Source of the DNA: Pelomonas cellulosilytica
GTDB lineage: Bacteria > Pseudomonadota > Gammaproteobacteria > Burkholderiales > Burkholderiaceae_C
DNA length: 64,000 nt
Reading direction: 5' to 3'
Assembly: GCF_021353265.1 (NCBI RefSeq)
Contig: NZ_JAJTWU010000004.1
Location: 369,013-433,012, forward strand
In this document: positions 55,715 through 64,000 of the stretch, one piece after another
Layout of the letters: every line of letters starts with the position of its first letter
Numbering within the stretch: position 1 is the first letter of the stretch
Program-made: the position numbers and the translations under genes
The notes under the pieces: generated by a model
What the model was told of the DNA's origin: nothing
Databases searched by the model: none
What the model saw: only the letters and a program-made list of their open reading frames with translations

Positions 55715-57172
55715 ATGCGCCCCACGCTGAACTTTTTCCTGCCGACGCTGCTGGCCGCAAGCCTGGCGCTGTCCGGCTGCGTCTCGCTGGCTCCGGCCCA
55801 CGAGCGTCCCGCCGCCCCGGTGGCCGCCGACTGGCACGCGCCGGCCACCGGCAGTGCCGAAGTCCGGCCCGCCGCCGACCTCGGCTGGCGCGAGTTCGTC
55901 ACCGACGAGCGGCTGCGCAGCGTTATCGAGCTGGCGCTGGCCCAGAACCGCGACCTGCGCGTGGCGCTGCTGAACGTGCAGCGCGCCCAGGCCCAGTACG
56001 GCGTGCAGCAGGCGGACCAATGGCCCGGCGTCTCTGCCAGCGGCGGCCAGACGGCCCAGCGCCTGCCCGGCAGCCTGAGCGGCACCGGCCAGCGGGCCAT
56101 CAGCCGGCAGTACACGGCGACGCTGGGCGTCAGCGCCTTCGAGCTGGACCTCTTCGGCCGCGTCAAGAACCTGACCGAGGCCGCGCTGCAGCAGTACCTG
56201 GCCACCGAGGATGGCCGGCGCAGCACGCAGATCAGCCTGGTCGCCCAGGTGGCCGGCAGCTGGCTCACGCTGGCTGCCGACCAGGAGCGGCTGCAGCTGA
56301 CCGAACAGACCGTCAAGGCCCGCGAGGACGGTCTGCGCCTGACGCAGCGTCTGCAGGCCGGCGGCATCTCGTCGACGCTGGACCTGCGTCAGGCGGAGAT
56401 TGCCGTCGAGCAGGCCCGGGCCGACCTGGCCAGCCTGACGCAGCAGGTGGCCACCGACCGCAATGCGCTGGAGCTGCTGGTCGGCGCGCCGCTGCAGGCC
56501 GGCCACTGGCCGGTGACCGGCAGCGCCGACGCCGCCACGCTGACCGCCGCCCTGCCCGCCGGGCTGCCGTCGGAGGTGTTGCTGCAGCGACCCGACGTGC
56601 AGCAGGCCGAGCGCACGCTGCAAGGCGCCGAGGCGCAGATCGGCGCGGCGCGCGCCGCGTTCTTCCCGCGCATCAGCCTGACCGCCGGCGCGGGCAGCGC
56701 CAGCCCCGCGCTGGACGGCCTGTTCCGCAACGGTTCGGGCACCTGGAGCTTCATGCCGCAGATCAGCCTGCCGATCTTCGACGCCGGCCGCAACCGCGCC
56801 CAGCTGAAGACGGCGCAGGTGGACCGCGACATCGCCGTAGCGCAGTACGAGAAGGCCATCCAGTCGGCCTTCCGCGAGGTGGCCGACGCACTGGCCGAGC
56901 GCACGACGCTGGGTCAGCAACAGCAGGCACAGCAGCGCCTCGTCGCGCAGACGACCGACGCGCTGAAGCTGTCCGAGGCGCGTTTTCGCGCGGGCGTGGA
57001 CGACCGGCTCGCGACGCTGGACGCGCAGCGCTCGCTGTACGCCGCACAGCAGGCGCTGGTGCAGGTGCAGCTGGCGCAGCAGCTCAACCGCGTGACGCTC
57101 TACAAGGCGCTGGGCGGCGGCGCGTTGGCTGACACGGGGGCTGACACGGCGCCGCGACAATCAGCGGGCTGA
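55715..57172 (+). CDS. Outer membrane efflux lipoprotein, NodT/OprM type
   Basis: 485 residues from the ATG one base after the pump gene's stop. Signal peptide with lipobox LSGC near residue 22, then the TolC-family duplicated helical repeats (LIELALAQNRDLRVALLNVQ, GGISSTLDLRQAEIAVEQAR, LPSEVLLQRPDVQQAERTLQ, FRAGVDDRLATLDAQRSLYA). It forms the trimeric outer-membrane exit duct of the pump. Same operon as adaptor and pump. Confidence 0.94.
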   Translation: MRPTLNFFLPTLLAASLALSGCVSLAPAHERPAAPVAADWHAPATGSAEVRPAADLGWREFVTDERLRSVIELALAQNRDLRVALLNVQRAQAQYGVQQADQWPGVSASGGQTAQRLPGSLSGTGQRAISRQYTATLGVSAFELDLFGRVKNLTEAALQQYLATEDGRRSTQISLVAQVAGSWLTLAADQERLQLTEQTVKAREDGLRLTQRLQAGGISSTLDLRQAEIAVEQARADLASLTQQVATDRNALELLVGAPLQAGHWPVTGSADAATLTAALPAGLPSEVLLQRPDVQQAERTLQGAEAQIGAARAAFFPRISLTAGAGSASPALDGLFRNGSGTWSFMPQISLPIFDAGRNRAQLKTAQVDRDIAVAQYEKAIQSAFREVADALAERTTLGQQQQAQQRLVAQTTDALKLSEARFRAGVDDRLATLDAQRSLYAAQQALVQVQLAQQLNRVTLYKALGGGALADTGADTAPRQSAG

Positions 57173-57186
57173 TCGCCGACGCCACC

Positions 57187-57789
57187 ATGACTACCGCCTC
57201 CACTGAACGCACCCAGGTCCGCCGCCAGCAGGTGCTGGACGCCGCCTCCGACGCCTTCCGACGCCGCGGCTTCCATGCCGCCAGCATGGCCGAGATCGCC
57301 AAGCTGGCCGGCATGAGCCCGGGCCACATCTACAACCTGTTCGAGAACAAGGACGAGATCATCGCGGCCATCGTGGAGCGCGATTGCGAGGAGACCGTGC
57401 AACGCATCGGCGAGCTGCAGCGGGAGACCGACGTGCTGCAGGCCATGCTGGCGCAGACGGAAGCTGCCATCGACGAGCACAGCCAGGTGGCCAACGCGGC
57501 GCTGGAGCTTGAGGTGCTCGCCGAAGCCGGTCGCAATCCCAAGCTGGCGGCGGTGGTGCATGCCGCGGAGACACTGGTCAAGGCCAAAGCGCTGGACCTG
57601 ATCCGCCAGGGCCTGGGCCCGGCCGCCGACGGGCTGTCGGCCGGCGAGGTCGAAGGCCGCGCACTGCTGCTGGCCGCCCTCTTCAACGGCCTGACGGTGA
57701 TGAGCGTGCGACTGCCGGACATGAGCGCGAGCGGCGCCCACATGGCGCCCGCCATGCGCCGCGTGTTGCAGGTGTTGCTGACGCCCTGA
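57187..57789 (+). CDS. TetR-family repressor of the efflux operon (probable)
   Basis: 200 residues. The N-terminal HTH is [20 protein letters not shown] then [20 protein letters not shown] (residues about 11-52), followed by [15 protein letters not shown] and an all-helical ligand domain. It lies 14 bp after the outer-membrane gene as the last gene of the operon, so it likely autoregulates the pump through the GAATGA/TCATTC sites upstream of 51343. A GGCGGG/CCCGCC hairpin (57791-57805) follows, without a T tract. Confidence 0.88.
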   Translation: MTTASTERTQVRRQQVLDAASDAFRRRGFHAASMAEIAKLAGMSPGHIYNLFENKDEIIAAIVERDCEETVQRIGELQRETDVLQAMLAQTEAAIDEHSQVANAALELEVLAEAGRNPKLAAVVHAAETLVKAKALDLIRQGLGPAADGLSAGEVEGRALLLAALFNGLTVMSVRLPDMSASGAHMAPAMRRVLQVLLTP

Positions 57790-57826
57790 CGGCGGGCAGC
57801 CCGCCGGACAACGGACAATGCGTGCC

Positions 57827-58633
57827 ATGAGCACGCCTCCCCGTCAGTACGAAGATTTCATGCGCCATGTGTTCGAGCATGGCGTGCAGAAGAGCGACCG
57901 CACCGGCACCGGCACGCGCAGCGTGTTCGGCCACCAGATGCGCTTCGACCTCAGCCAGGGCTTCCCGCTGGTGACGACGAAAAAAGTCCACCTGAAGTCC
58001 ATCATCCTGGAGCTGCTGTGGTTCCTGCGCGGCGACGGCAACGTCAAGTGGCTGCAGGAGCGCGGCGTGACGATCTGGGACGAATGGGCCCGCGAGGACG
58101 GTGACCTGGGCCCGGTCTACGGCGTACAGTGGCGCAGCTGGCCCACGCCCGACGGCGGCCACATCGACCAGATCGCCGAGGTGGTCAAGACCCTCAAGAC
58201 CAACCCCGACAGCCGCCGCATCATCGTCAGCGCGTGGAACGTGGCCGCCCTGCCGCAGATGGCGCTGATGCCCTGCCACGCGTTCTTCCAGTTCTACGTG
58301 GCCGACGGCAAGCTCAGCTGCCAGCTTTACCAGCGCAGCGCCGACATCTTCCTCGGCGTGCCTTTCAACATCGCGTCATACGCGTTGCTGACGATGATGC
58401 TGGCCCAGCAATGCGACCTGCAGCTGGGCGACTTCATCTGGACCGGCGGCGACTGCCACATCTACGACAACCATGTGGAGCAGGTGCAGACGCAGCTGGC
58501 CCGCGAGCCCCGCCCCTACCCCACCATGACGATCAAGCGTCGCCCGGCGACGATCTTCGACTACGAGTTCGAGGACTTCGAGCTGAGCGGCTACGACCCG
58601 CACCCCGCCATCAAGGCCCCCGTCGCCGTATGA
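57827..58633 (+). CDS. thyA: Thymidylate synthase
   Basis: 268 residues (ATG 57827; an alternative ATG at 57818 adds three residues). Makes dTMP from dUMP using methylenetetrahydrofolate. Folate/dUMP motifs: [36 protein letters not shown], catalytic C150 in [35 protein letters not shown] and GDCHIYDNH. Overlaps folA by 4 nt (ATGA), the typical thyA-folA pair that couples dTMP synthesis to folate recycling. Confidence 0.96.
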   Translation: MSTPPRQYEDFMRHVFEHGVQKSDRTGTGTRSVFGHQMRFDLSQGFPLVTTKKVHLKSIILELLWFLRGDGNVKWLQERGVTIWDEWAREDGDLGPVYGVQWRSWPTPDGGHIDQIAEVVKTLKTNPDSRRIIVSAWNVAALPQMALMPCHAFFQFYVADGKLSCQLYQRSADIFLGVPFNIASYALLTMMLAQQCDLQLGDFIWTGGDCHIYDNHVEQVQTQLAREPRPYPTMTIKRRPATIFDYEFEDFELSGYDPHPAIKAPVAV

Positions 58634-59124
58634 GCACCATCACCCTGGTTGCTGCCGTGGCCCGTGACGGCGCCATCGGTCGCGACAACGCGCTGCTGTG
58701 GCATCTGCCGGAGGACCTGGCCCGCTTCAAGGCGCTGACGCTGGGCAAGCCGGTCGTCATGGGCCGCAAGACCTGGGACTCCTTGCCGGCGAAGTTCCGC
58801 CCACTGCCCGGGCGTCGCAACCTCGTCGTCAGCCGCAGCACCCCCGAGCTGCCCGGCGCAGAGGTCTTCACGAGCCTGGACGCGGCGCTGGGCGCCTGCA
58901 CGGAGCCCGAGGTCTGCATCATCGGCGGCGCCGAGATCTATGCCCTTGCGCTGCCCCGCGCCAGCCGGCTGGCCTTGACGGAGGTGGACGCCACCTTCCC
59001 CGACGCCGACCGGCACTTCCCCGCCTGGCCACGCGACCAGTTCACCGAAGCCCGCCGCGAGACGCACACCAGCGCCGCCGGCCTGCGCTTCGATTTCGTC
59101 GACTACGTTTCATCCAAGGAGTAA
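58630..59124 (+). CDS. folA: Dihydrofolate reductase
   Basis: 164-residue NADPH-dependent enzyme regenerating tetrahydrofolate. [20 protein letters not shown] (with substrate Asp/Glu region PEDLARFK), [15 protein letters not shown] and [15 protein letters not shown] are the diagnostic motifs. Start overlaps the thyA stop. AAGGAG near its 3' end serves as ribosome binding site for the next gene. Confidence 0.95.
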   Translation: MSTITLVAAVARDGAIGRDNALLWHLPEDLARFKALTLGKPVVMGRKTWDSLPAKFRPLPGRRNLVVSRSTPELPGAEVFTSLDAALGACTEPEVCIIGGAEIYALALPRASRLALTEVDATFPDADRHFPAWPRDQFTEARRETHTSAAGLRFDFVDYVSSKE

Positions 59125-59127
59125 TCC

Positions 59128-59706
59128 GTGTCTTCTGGCGGCTTCCACGTCCACGGTCCCCACGACCATGAACTCGAACACGCGGCCCAGCATGAGCCCA
59201 AGGGGCTCGCGGGTCATCTGGCGGTCATCACGGCCATCCTGGCCACGGTGGGCGCGTTCTTCTCGTACATGGGCGGCGCGACGCAGGCGAACGCGGCGCT
59301 GTACAAGAACGACGCGGCCATCAAGAAGACCGAGGCCAGCAACCAGTGGAACTACTTCCAGGCCAAGAGCAGCAAGCAGAACCTCGCTGAGCTCGCCCTT
59401 GACCTGAGCCCGAGCGACGAGCAAAAGGGCAAGTACAAGGACAAGATCGCCCGCTACGAGGGCGAGAAGAACGAGATCAAGGCCAAGGCCGAAGCGCTGG
59501 AAGCGGAATCCCGCCACTACGACGAGCAGAGCGCCGAGCAGATGCACCTGCACCACCGCTGGGCCCAGGCGACGACTGCGCTGCAGGTCTCCATCGCGCT
59601 GGCCGCCATCACGCTGCTGACCAAGCGGCGCTGGATGGAGGTGGCCACGCTGGCCGTGGGCGGCGTGGGCGTGCTGCTGGGCGGTGCCGCCTGGCTGCAC
59701 TATTGA
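59128..59706 (+). CDS. DUF4337 membrane protein
   Basis: 192 residues with a GTG start 3 nt after the folA stop and CCAAGGAG upstream. His-rich N terminus (HVHGPHDHELEHAAQHEPKG), a helix at about 30-48 (LAVITAILATVGAFFSYMGG), a long coiled coil (about 60-140), and two C-terminal helices (ALQVSIALAAITLLT, ATLAVGGVGVLLGGAAW). DUF4337 function is unknown. The His-rich start may bind metal. Tail-to-tail 7-nt overlap with the next gene. Confidence 0.85.
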   Translation: MSSGGFHVHGPHDHELEHAAQHEPKGLAGHLAVITAILATVGAFFSYMGGATQANAALYKNDAAIKKTEASNQWNYFQAKSSKQNLAELALDLSPSDEQKGKYKDKIARYEGEKNEIKAKAEALEAESRHYDEQSAEQMHLHHRWAQATTALQVSIALAAITLLTKRRWMEVATLAVGGVGVLLGGAAWLHY

Positions 59707-60494
59707 GCGGCGGGGGTGTCGGCTTCCTCGTCGTCGGGCAGATCGTCGTCGGGCTGCTCGATGATGCGCATGTACTGCACATTCAGCGACAGCATGTGCT
59801 CGTAGCGCAGCACGAAGTAGTCGCCGTCGATCGGGTAGAAGCGCTCCGCCCCGCCATCGCTGCCGTCCAGCGGCTTGTCCAGCTCGAACGGCCGGCGTGA
59901 CGCGGCGGACAGCACGATGCGGTCGAGCTGTCCGTCGTCGGGGTTCGTGAACCACTCCTCCAGCGTGCCGCGGTACAGCACGGCGCCTTTGCCCACGTCC
60001 ACGACGGCCGTCACACGGATGTAGTCGGGCAGTTCATCGGCGGCGAAGTCCGCGCCGGTCAGCAGGTAGTACCACGGCGCCTGGTGGAAACGCGCGATGG
60101 GGCTCAGCGGATGCCCCAGGCGGTCCAGCCGCCCGACGGTGATGAGCCAGCGCGTGAGCGTCGGCACCAGCCAGGAGGCGACCAGCAGCAGGCCGAAGTA
60201 GCCGGTCACGAGGCCGGCGTGCTGGCCGATGGCGGGAATGGCGTTGAGCGGCGCAGGGCTGGGCGCCAGCAGCGTCAGCAGCAGTGCCAGGTCGGGCAGC
60301 GCCCCGGTCACCCAGAACAGCAGCAGCAGTGCGGCAGCATGCAGCACCGCGGCGAAGAAGACAGCTTCGGCGACGACGGCACCGAACGGCGAGAAATCGA
60401 GGGAGGTGCGCTCGACGCGCTTGAGGCGGCTCCGGAAGATGAAGCCCGGCAGCAGCAGGATGAAGACGACGACGGTCGGCAGCGCCAGATTCAT
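59700..60494 (-). CDS. Integral membrane protein, DUF6338-like
   Basis: 264 residues. Three or more N-terminal helices (VVVFILLLPGFIFRSRLK, AEAVFFAAVLHAAALLLLFW, LVTGYFGLLLVASWLVPTL), then a cytoplasmic domain with APWYYLLTGADFAADELPDY, VVDVGKGAVLYRGTLEEWFT, and RYEHMLSLNVQYMRII, followed by an acidic tail. It looks like the DUF6338 family, with modest confidence; function unknown. Overlaps DUF4337 by 7 nt on the opposite strand. Confidence 0.6.
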   Translation of the reverse strand: MNLALPTVVVFILLLPGFIFRSRLKRVERTSLDFSPFGAVVAEAVFFAAVLHAAALLLLFWVTGALPDLALLLTLLAPSPAPLNAIPAIGQHAGLVTGYFGLLLVASWLVPTLTRWLITVGRLDRLGHPLSPIARFHQAPWYYLLTGADFAADELPDYIRVTAVVDVGKGAVLYRGTLEEWFTNPDDGQLDRIVLSAASRRPFELDKPLDGSDGGAERFYPIDGDYFVLRYEHMLSLNVQYMRIIEQPDDDLPDDEEADTPAAQ

Positions 60495-60515
60495 CGGGCG
60501 GCCGGCAGCGCAGCG

Positions 60516-60686
60516 TCAGGCCGCCTTGGCGACGACCCGAACGACGTACTGCTTGGCCTTGTCCCCGTCACGGAATTCGACGACAACCTGCCGGTCGTCC
60601 CCGGCAGACTCACCGCCCTGCAACCGCTCCCGCACACGCGGGTCGGCCAGCAGCTTCTTGGCAAGTTCACTCTTGAGCGCTTTCAT
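60516..60686 (-). CDS. Small basic protein (56 aa)
   Basis: A 56-residue protein starting MKALKSELAKKLLADPRVRE and ending VEFRDGDKAKQYVVRVVAKA(A). It has balanced charge, an amphipathic helix and then predicted strands, and the codon use is even. It lies 22 bp upstream (in reading order) of the DUF6338-like gene on the same strand. The ribosome binding site is weak. I do not recognise a family, but the composition and its place suggest a genuine small gene. Confidence 0.6.
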   Translation of the reverse strand: MKALKSELAKKLLADPRVRERLQGGESAGDDRQVVVEFRDGDKAKQYVVRVVAKAA

Positions 60687-60825
60687 CGCGACATCCAGGG
60701 TTGAGTACGCCGATTCTAGCGAGACCCGCGCCGCAGCACTGACACCAGCGCGATGGCTTCTATCCTGGCGAGCCGATGCCGACGGCTTTCGAGGCCACGA
60801 TGACGGGCGCCGGCTGGTCGCGACT

Positions 60826-63150
60826 TCAAGGGGCCGGGATCACCGACAGCTCTGCCGCACTGCCCCAGCCGTTGTTCCAGACTTCCTGTAGCACCGTGTA
60901 GCGGAAGAAGCGCGCCTGCACCGGCGCGAAGTGGACCTCCTGCAGGTCCGGGTTGTTGCGCACATTGGCGAAGCTGCCGTTATCGACGTTCAACACCCAG
61001 GTCTTGCCGTCCTCGCTGGTCTCGAAGCGGTAGCGCTCTGCGGTGCCGTTGAGCACCCCGTCCTGGCGCGGCAGGTAGACGAAGCCGGCGATGCGGTGCA
61101 CCTGACCCATGTCGATGGTGATGTGATGCGGCTGCTTCAGGTCGGCCGACCAACGGGTGTGCCAGAACGTGGAAGCGTCTCCATCGATGGCCATCGCTGC
61201 GCCGTTGCGGCCTTGCTTGACCTCCTCGCTGTCCACATCCACGACCTTCCAGCCACGCGGCGACAGGCCAGCGAAGTTGCGCGAGCCGATCACGCCGAGC
61301 CGGCCGTCGGGCTGCACGCGCGCTGCCTTGACGATGCCCGACTGGGCCAGAGCCAGAGGCTCCCGATAGACCGGCGACTCTGGCGTCGGCTCAGTGCCAT
61401 CGATCGTGTAGACGATGCGGCCGGGCACGGGGTGGTCGATCGTGACCTGCCCCTGAGCATCACGATTGGCGATGACGGGGGGCGTCAGGTCAAGCGCCTG
61501 CTTGTACAGGGCGACCTCCGCCAGCGTCGGCGCAAAGCGAGCGGCGGTGATGCGCACCCGCACGCGGTCGGTCGTCACCGGCTTGGCCAGCCGGATGAGC
61601 CGGCGTTGGCCGATCGTCGTCATTTCATCGGACGCGATCCGCGGCACCGGCACCCAGGCGCCGCCATCCCAGCCGTCGATCTCGAACTGCTCCACGCGCT
61701 GGCCGCGCACGTCCACGGCTTCCTGCAACGACACGACGTCGAACGTTCTCGGCTGGGGCAATGCCAGCTCCACGGCACCGTCGGTGCGACCCGGTGCAGC
61801 CTCCCACCAGGTGGCGAGCCTGCCATCGGCCGCGGCGGCAGCGGCATGGCCGGCGGCCGCATGGCCGGCCGTCAGGCGGGCACCGACCGCAAGGTTGCGG
61901 GAGAAGGTCTGGCGGACGATCTCGGACATCTGACCGAGCGCGGTCATCTGGTCGTCAGGGATGAGGCCGCGCCGATCCGGCGACAGGTTGAGGATCAGGT
62001 TGCCGTTGCGGCCGACGCTGGCATAGAAGATGTCCACCAACTGCGTGACGGGCCGGGGATGCTTGTCTCGCGCCCAGAACCACTGCCCATTGGCCAGCAG
62101 TGTGACGTTGGTCTCAGCCGGGTACCACCACAGATGGGCGCCGGGCTTGAGCCGCTCGCGCGAGCCGAGGTCGGCGTCCGTCCAGTCGGGCCAGCCGAAG
62201 TTTTCCGGCGCGGTGGACAGCGGGATGACGCTCCATTCGGTCGTGCGGCCATAGCCACTTTCCGTACCCACCCAGCGAACGTCCGGCCCCTTGCCCATGA
62301 TGACCGCCTTGGGCTGCAGCCGCCGGATCAGGTCGTACCAGGCGTTGTAGTCGTAGCTTTGCGAGACGCTCGGGTCGGGGTTGGCGCCGTCGAACCAAAC
62401 CTCGGCGATCGGGCCGTACTCCGTCAGGAGCTCGTAGAGCTGGTTTAGGAAATAGCGGTTGTAGTCGTCGACCTCGTAGTTGAAGCGGTAGCGCGGCCCG
62501 TCGAAACCAGGCGCGGCGGCACGTCCGCGGCTCGGGTCGCTCTTGAAGCTGGCGGGGTCGGTGGGGATGGTGCTCCTAAGCTTGGGGCTGCCATTGCCGT
62601 AGTAGCCCGCCGGATTCGCAGGGTTGGTCTTGAGCTGGTACAGGTCGGCCGGCGACAGGTAGACGGCGAGCTTGACGCCCGAGGCCCGGGCCGCGTCGGA
62701 CACCTCGCGCACGAGGTCGCCCCGGCCGTTACGCCAGGGACTTGCGACGGTGGAGTGGCCGGTGTAACGGGTAGGCCACATCGAGAAGCCGTCATGATGC
62801 TTCGCCACCAGCACGATCATTTTGCCGTCGAGCAGCTTGACGGCGCGCAGCCACTGGCGGGCATCCAGCTCGCCGGGGTTAAACAGCGCGGGATCCTCGC
62901 GGCCACTGCCCCATTCGACCTCGTTGAATGTGTTGACACCGAAGTGAAGGAAGAAGGTGCGCTCCAGACGCATCCAGTCGACCTGATTCGCACGCGGCAG
63001 CACCTTGGCGGCCTTTTCGGCCACGACGGCGGGAGAGTCGCCGGGCTGGACGACATGCAGCGGCGCATAAGGAATGCCGCGATCGGCTTGGGCAACAGAG
63101 GCAAGCCCTAGCGTGGCGAGGACCAGCAGTTGGGAGAGGCGGTACTTCAT
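60826..63150 (-). CDS. Alpha-L-fucosidase, GH29, with discoidin-type domains
   Basis: 774 residues from the ATG at 63150. Signal peptide (LLVLATLGLASVAQA). A GH29 barrel (about 50-450) shows VDWMRLERTFFLHFGVNTFN, AKHHDGFSMWPTRYTGHSTV, SGVKLAVYLSPADLYQLK and the nucleophile in IAEVWFDGANPDP. C-terminal domains resemble F5/8-type C (CBM32) modules (VVSLQEAVDVRGQRVEQFEI; TFWHTRWSADLKQPHHITID) plus a chitobiase-like insert (GRIVYTIDGTEPTPESPVYR). Likely secreted or periplasmic, releasing fucose from glycans. No polysaccharide-utilisation locus surrounds it. Confidence 0.9.
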   Translation of the reverse strand: MKYRLSQLLVLATLGLASVAQADRGIPYAPLHVVQPGDSPAVVAEKAAKVLPRANQVDWMRLERTFFLHFGVNTFNEVEWGSGREDPALFNPGELDARQWLRAVKLLDGKMIVLVAKHHDGFSMWPTRYTGHSTVASPWRNGRGDLVREVSDAARASGVKLAVYLSPADLYQLKTNPANPAGYYGNGSPKLRSTIPTDPASFKSDPSRGRAAAPGFDGPRYRFNYEVDDYNRYFLNQLYELLTEYGPIAEVWFDGANPDPSVSQSYDYNAWYDLIRRLQPKAVIMGKGPDVRWVGTESGYGRTTEWSVIPLSTAPENFGWPDWTDADLGSRERLKPGAHLWWYPAETNVTLLANGQWFWARDKHPRPVTQLVDIFYASVGRNGNLILNLSPDRRGLIPDDQMTALGQMSEIVRQTFSRNLAVGARLTAGHAAAGHAAAAAADGRLATWWEAAPGRTDGAVELALPQPRTFDVVSLQEAVDVRGQRVEQFEIDGWDGGAWVPVPRIASDEMTTIGQRRLIRLAKPVTTDRVRVRITAARFAPTLAEVALYKQALDLTPPVIANRDAQGQVTIDHPVPGRIVYTIDGTEPTPESPVYREPLALAQSGIVKAARVQPDGRLGVIGSRNFAGLSPRGWKVVDVDSEEVKQGRNGAAMAIDGDASTFWHTRWSADLKQPHHITIDMGQVHRIAGFVYLPRQDGVLNGTAERYRFETSEDGKTWVLNVDNGSFANVRNNPDLQEVHFAPVQARFFRYTVLQEVWNNGWGSAAELSVIPAP

Positions 63151-63505
63151 GGAACAGGTCGAAAGAGCCGGCGGCGCCGGGCGCGATACGGGGCTCGCGA
63201 TTGTGGGCCAGCGCTGCCAGCGCATGTGGAACCGTGCCGGTCCTCAGAGCCGCGAGGCGGCCCCAGAGCTCGCGACGCCTCGCGACGCCGTCAGTTCGGG
63301 TGATGCGAGGCGGCTGAACAAAAGGTAGAGCAGCGGCGGATTTGCAGCCAGGCCGCCTGCAGCGCCGGGATGCCCGCCGCAATACCTTCGTGACACCACC
63401 ACTCGTCCTCGGGGGGCATGTCGCATCTGGCCACGCCACCCCGTACTGAAAGGCAAGGCCTGGTGTATTTCGCGTCGGGCCGCCTGTTGATGACGAGGTG
63501 ACGAG
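63151..63505. other. 355-bp intergenic region between divergent genes
   Basis: Lies between the fucosidase (minus) and the Ig-like lipoprotein (plus), so it should hold both promoters. No convincing gene, operator, riboswitch or terminator was recognised. A GAGG ribosome-binding-like sequence occurs just before 63506. Confidence 0.5.
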
Positions 63506-64000
63506 ATGGACTCAACACATGGATGCCGCGGCGCGGCGAGTCGGCCCCGATGGCTGCGCTGGCTGGCGTCAGGCCTGACGGCGGCGGCCTTGGCGCTGAT
63601 GGGCGGCTGCGGTAGCGACGCCAACGACAGCGATGCCGCACCCATGGTTCAGCCGCCGGTGATCACCGGCCAGCCGGCGCCCGTGTCGGCGATGGCCGGA
63701 ACGGCCGCCAGCTTCACGGTGGTGGCCAGCGGCAGCGCGCCGCTGCGCTACCAATGGCAGCGCGATGGCAGCGACATCGCCGGCGCCACGGCGGCCGGCT
63801 ACACGCTGGCGGCGGCAGCACCGGCCGATTCCGGTGCAAGGTTCCGCGTCGTCGTCTCCAACAGTGCCGGCAGCGCGACCAGCGACGCGGCAGCCCTGAC
63901 CGTGATCACCGCCCCGCCGGTGCTGACGATCACGCAGCAGCCGGCCGACCAGAGCGTCACGTCCGGCACACCGGCCACGTTCAGCGTCGCGGGCACCTGC
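63506..64000 (+). CDS. Ig-like-domain lipoprotein, 3' end outside window
   Basis: At least 165 residues, open to the right edge. The N terminus has a basic stretch, a hydrophobic core (LRWLASGLTAAALALMGG) and a lipobox Cys (MGGC, about residue 35) followed by SDANDSDAAP, as for an outer-membrane lipoprotein. Next is at least one Ig-like domain with the repeat-type consensus PPVITGQPAPVSAMAGTAAS, PLRYQWQRDGSDIAGATAAG and FRVVVSNSAGSATSDAAALT; a second begins near LTITQQPADQSVTSGTPATF. Large surface proteins commonly begin this way. Divergent from the fucosidase. Confidence 0.8.
   Translation, partial: MDSTHGCRGAASRPRWLRWLASGLTAAALALMGGCGSDANDSDAAPMVQPPVITGQPAPVSAMAGTAASFTVVASGSAPLRYQWQRDGSDIAGATAAGYTLAAAAPADSGARFRVVVSNSAGSATSDAAALTVITAPPVLTITQQPADQSVTSGTPATFSVAGTC

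Noticed and set aside
57791-57805. GGCGGGCAGCCCGCC hairpin after tetR as an intrinsic terminator
   Set aside because: The stem is good, but no T tract follows on the plus strand; left as a note in the TetR entry.

Overview
This is a high-GC, Gram-negative window. Its gene set (Bug/TctC receptor, queG/tsaE/amiC, mutL/miaA, isocitrate lyase, RND tripartite pump, PEP-CTERM protein, DUF4124 lipoprotein) and very GC-rich codon use point to a betaproteobacterium of the order Burkholderiales, probably the Leptothrix/Roseateles/Rubrivivax side. That placement is inferred from family knowledge; no search was run.

Region 1 (1-10.8 kb) is a mobile-element pile-up: a frameshifted IS4-family transposase, an IS3-family transposase whose 5' end is fused to the tail of a short-chain dehydrogenase gene, a 1163-residue patatin-like phospholipase with a C-terminal membrane domain, IS66 debris, and two near-complete IS66 gene sets (tnpA, tnpB, tnpC) arranged head to head around one shared hairpin. 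The patatin gene is the one non-transposon cargo and has TTA codons that are rare in the rest of the window.

Region 2 (10.8-12.9 kb) is a small accessory block: an exported hypothetical protein, a TauE/SafE-type permease and an acetyltransferase, closed by a cluster of short degenerate repeats. Region 3 (12.9-26.3 kb) is mostly minus strand: a thioesterase-GNAT fusion overlapping an esterase, a Gly/Cys-rich protein, isocitrate lyase with a clear intrinsic terminator, MarC, a TonB-dependent receptor, xerD, a Bug receptor, a chalcone-isomerase-like protein, a NYN/LOTUS protein and queG.

Region 4 (26.3-42.5 kb) carries the conserved tsaE-amiC and mutL-(rRNA pseudouridine synthase)-miaA modules. 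They are separated by about 9.5 kb of transport and signalling genes: ybdD-cstA, an MHS-family symporter, an orphan binding protein, a LysR regulator, a DUF4124/response regulator/cache-kinase operon, and a DedA protein. Next comes a YbbA/YbbP- or AttE-H-like export locus (ATPase, FtsX-type permease, AttH-like protein), which is interrupted by a 556-bp imperfect inverted-repeat element.

Region 5 (46.8-64 kb) holds an MsbA-type exporter, a PEP-CTERM protein, an effector-binding protein, a degenerate endonuclease V homologue, a frameshifted DUF1398 gene, and an RND efflux operon ending in its probable TetR repressor, with three operator-like palindromes at the promoter. It continues with thyA-folA, two membrane proteins, a 56-residue protein, a GH29 alpha-L-fucosidase and, running off the right edge, an Ig-like lipoprotein. 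No tRNA, rRNA or CRISPR array was seen.
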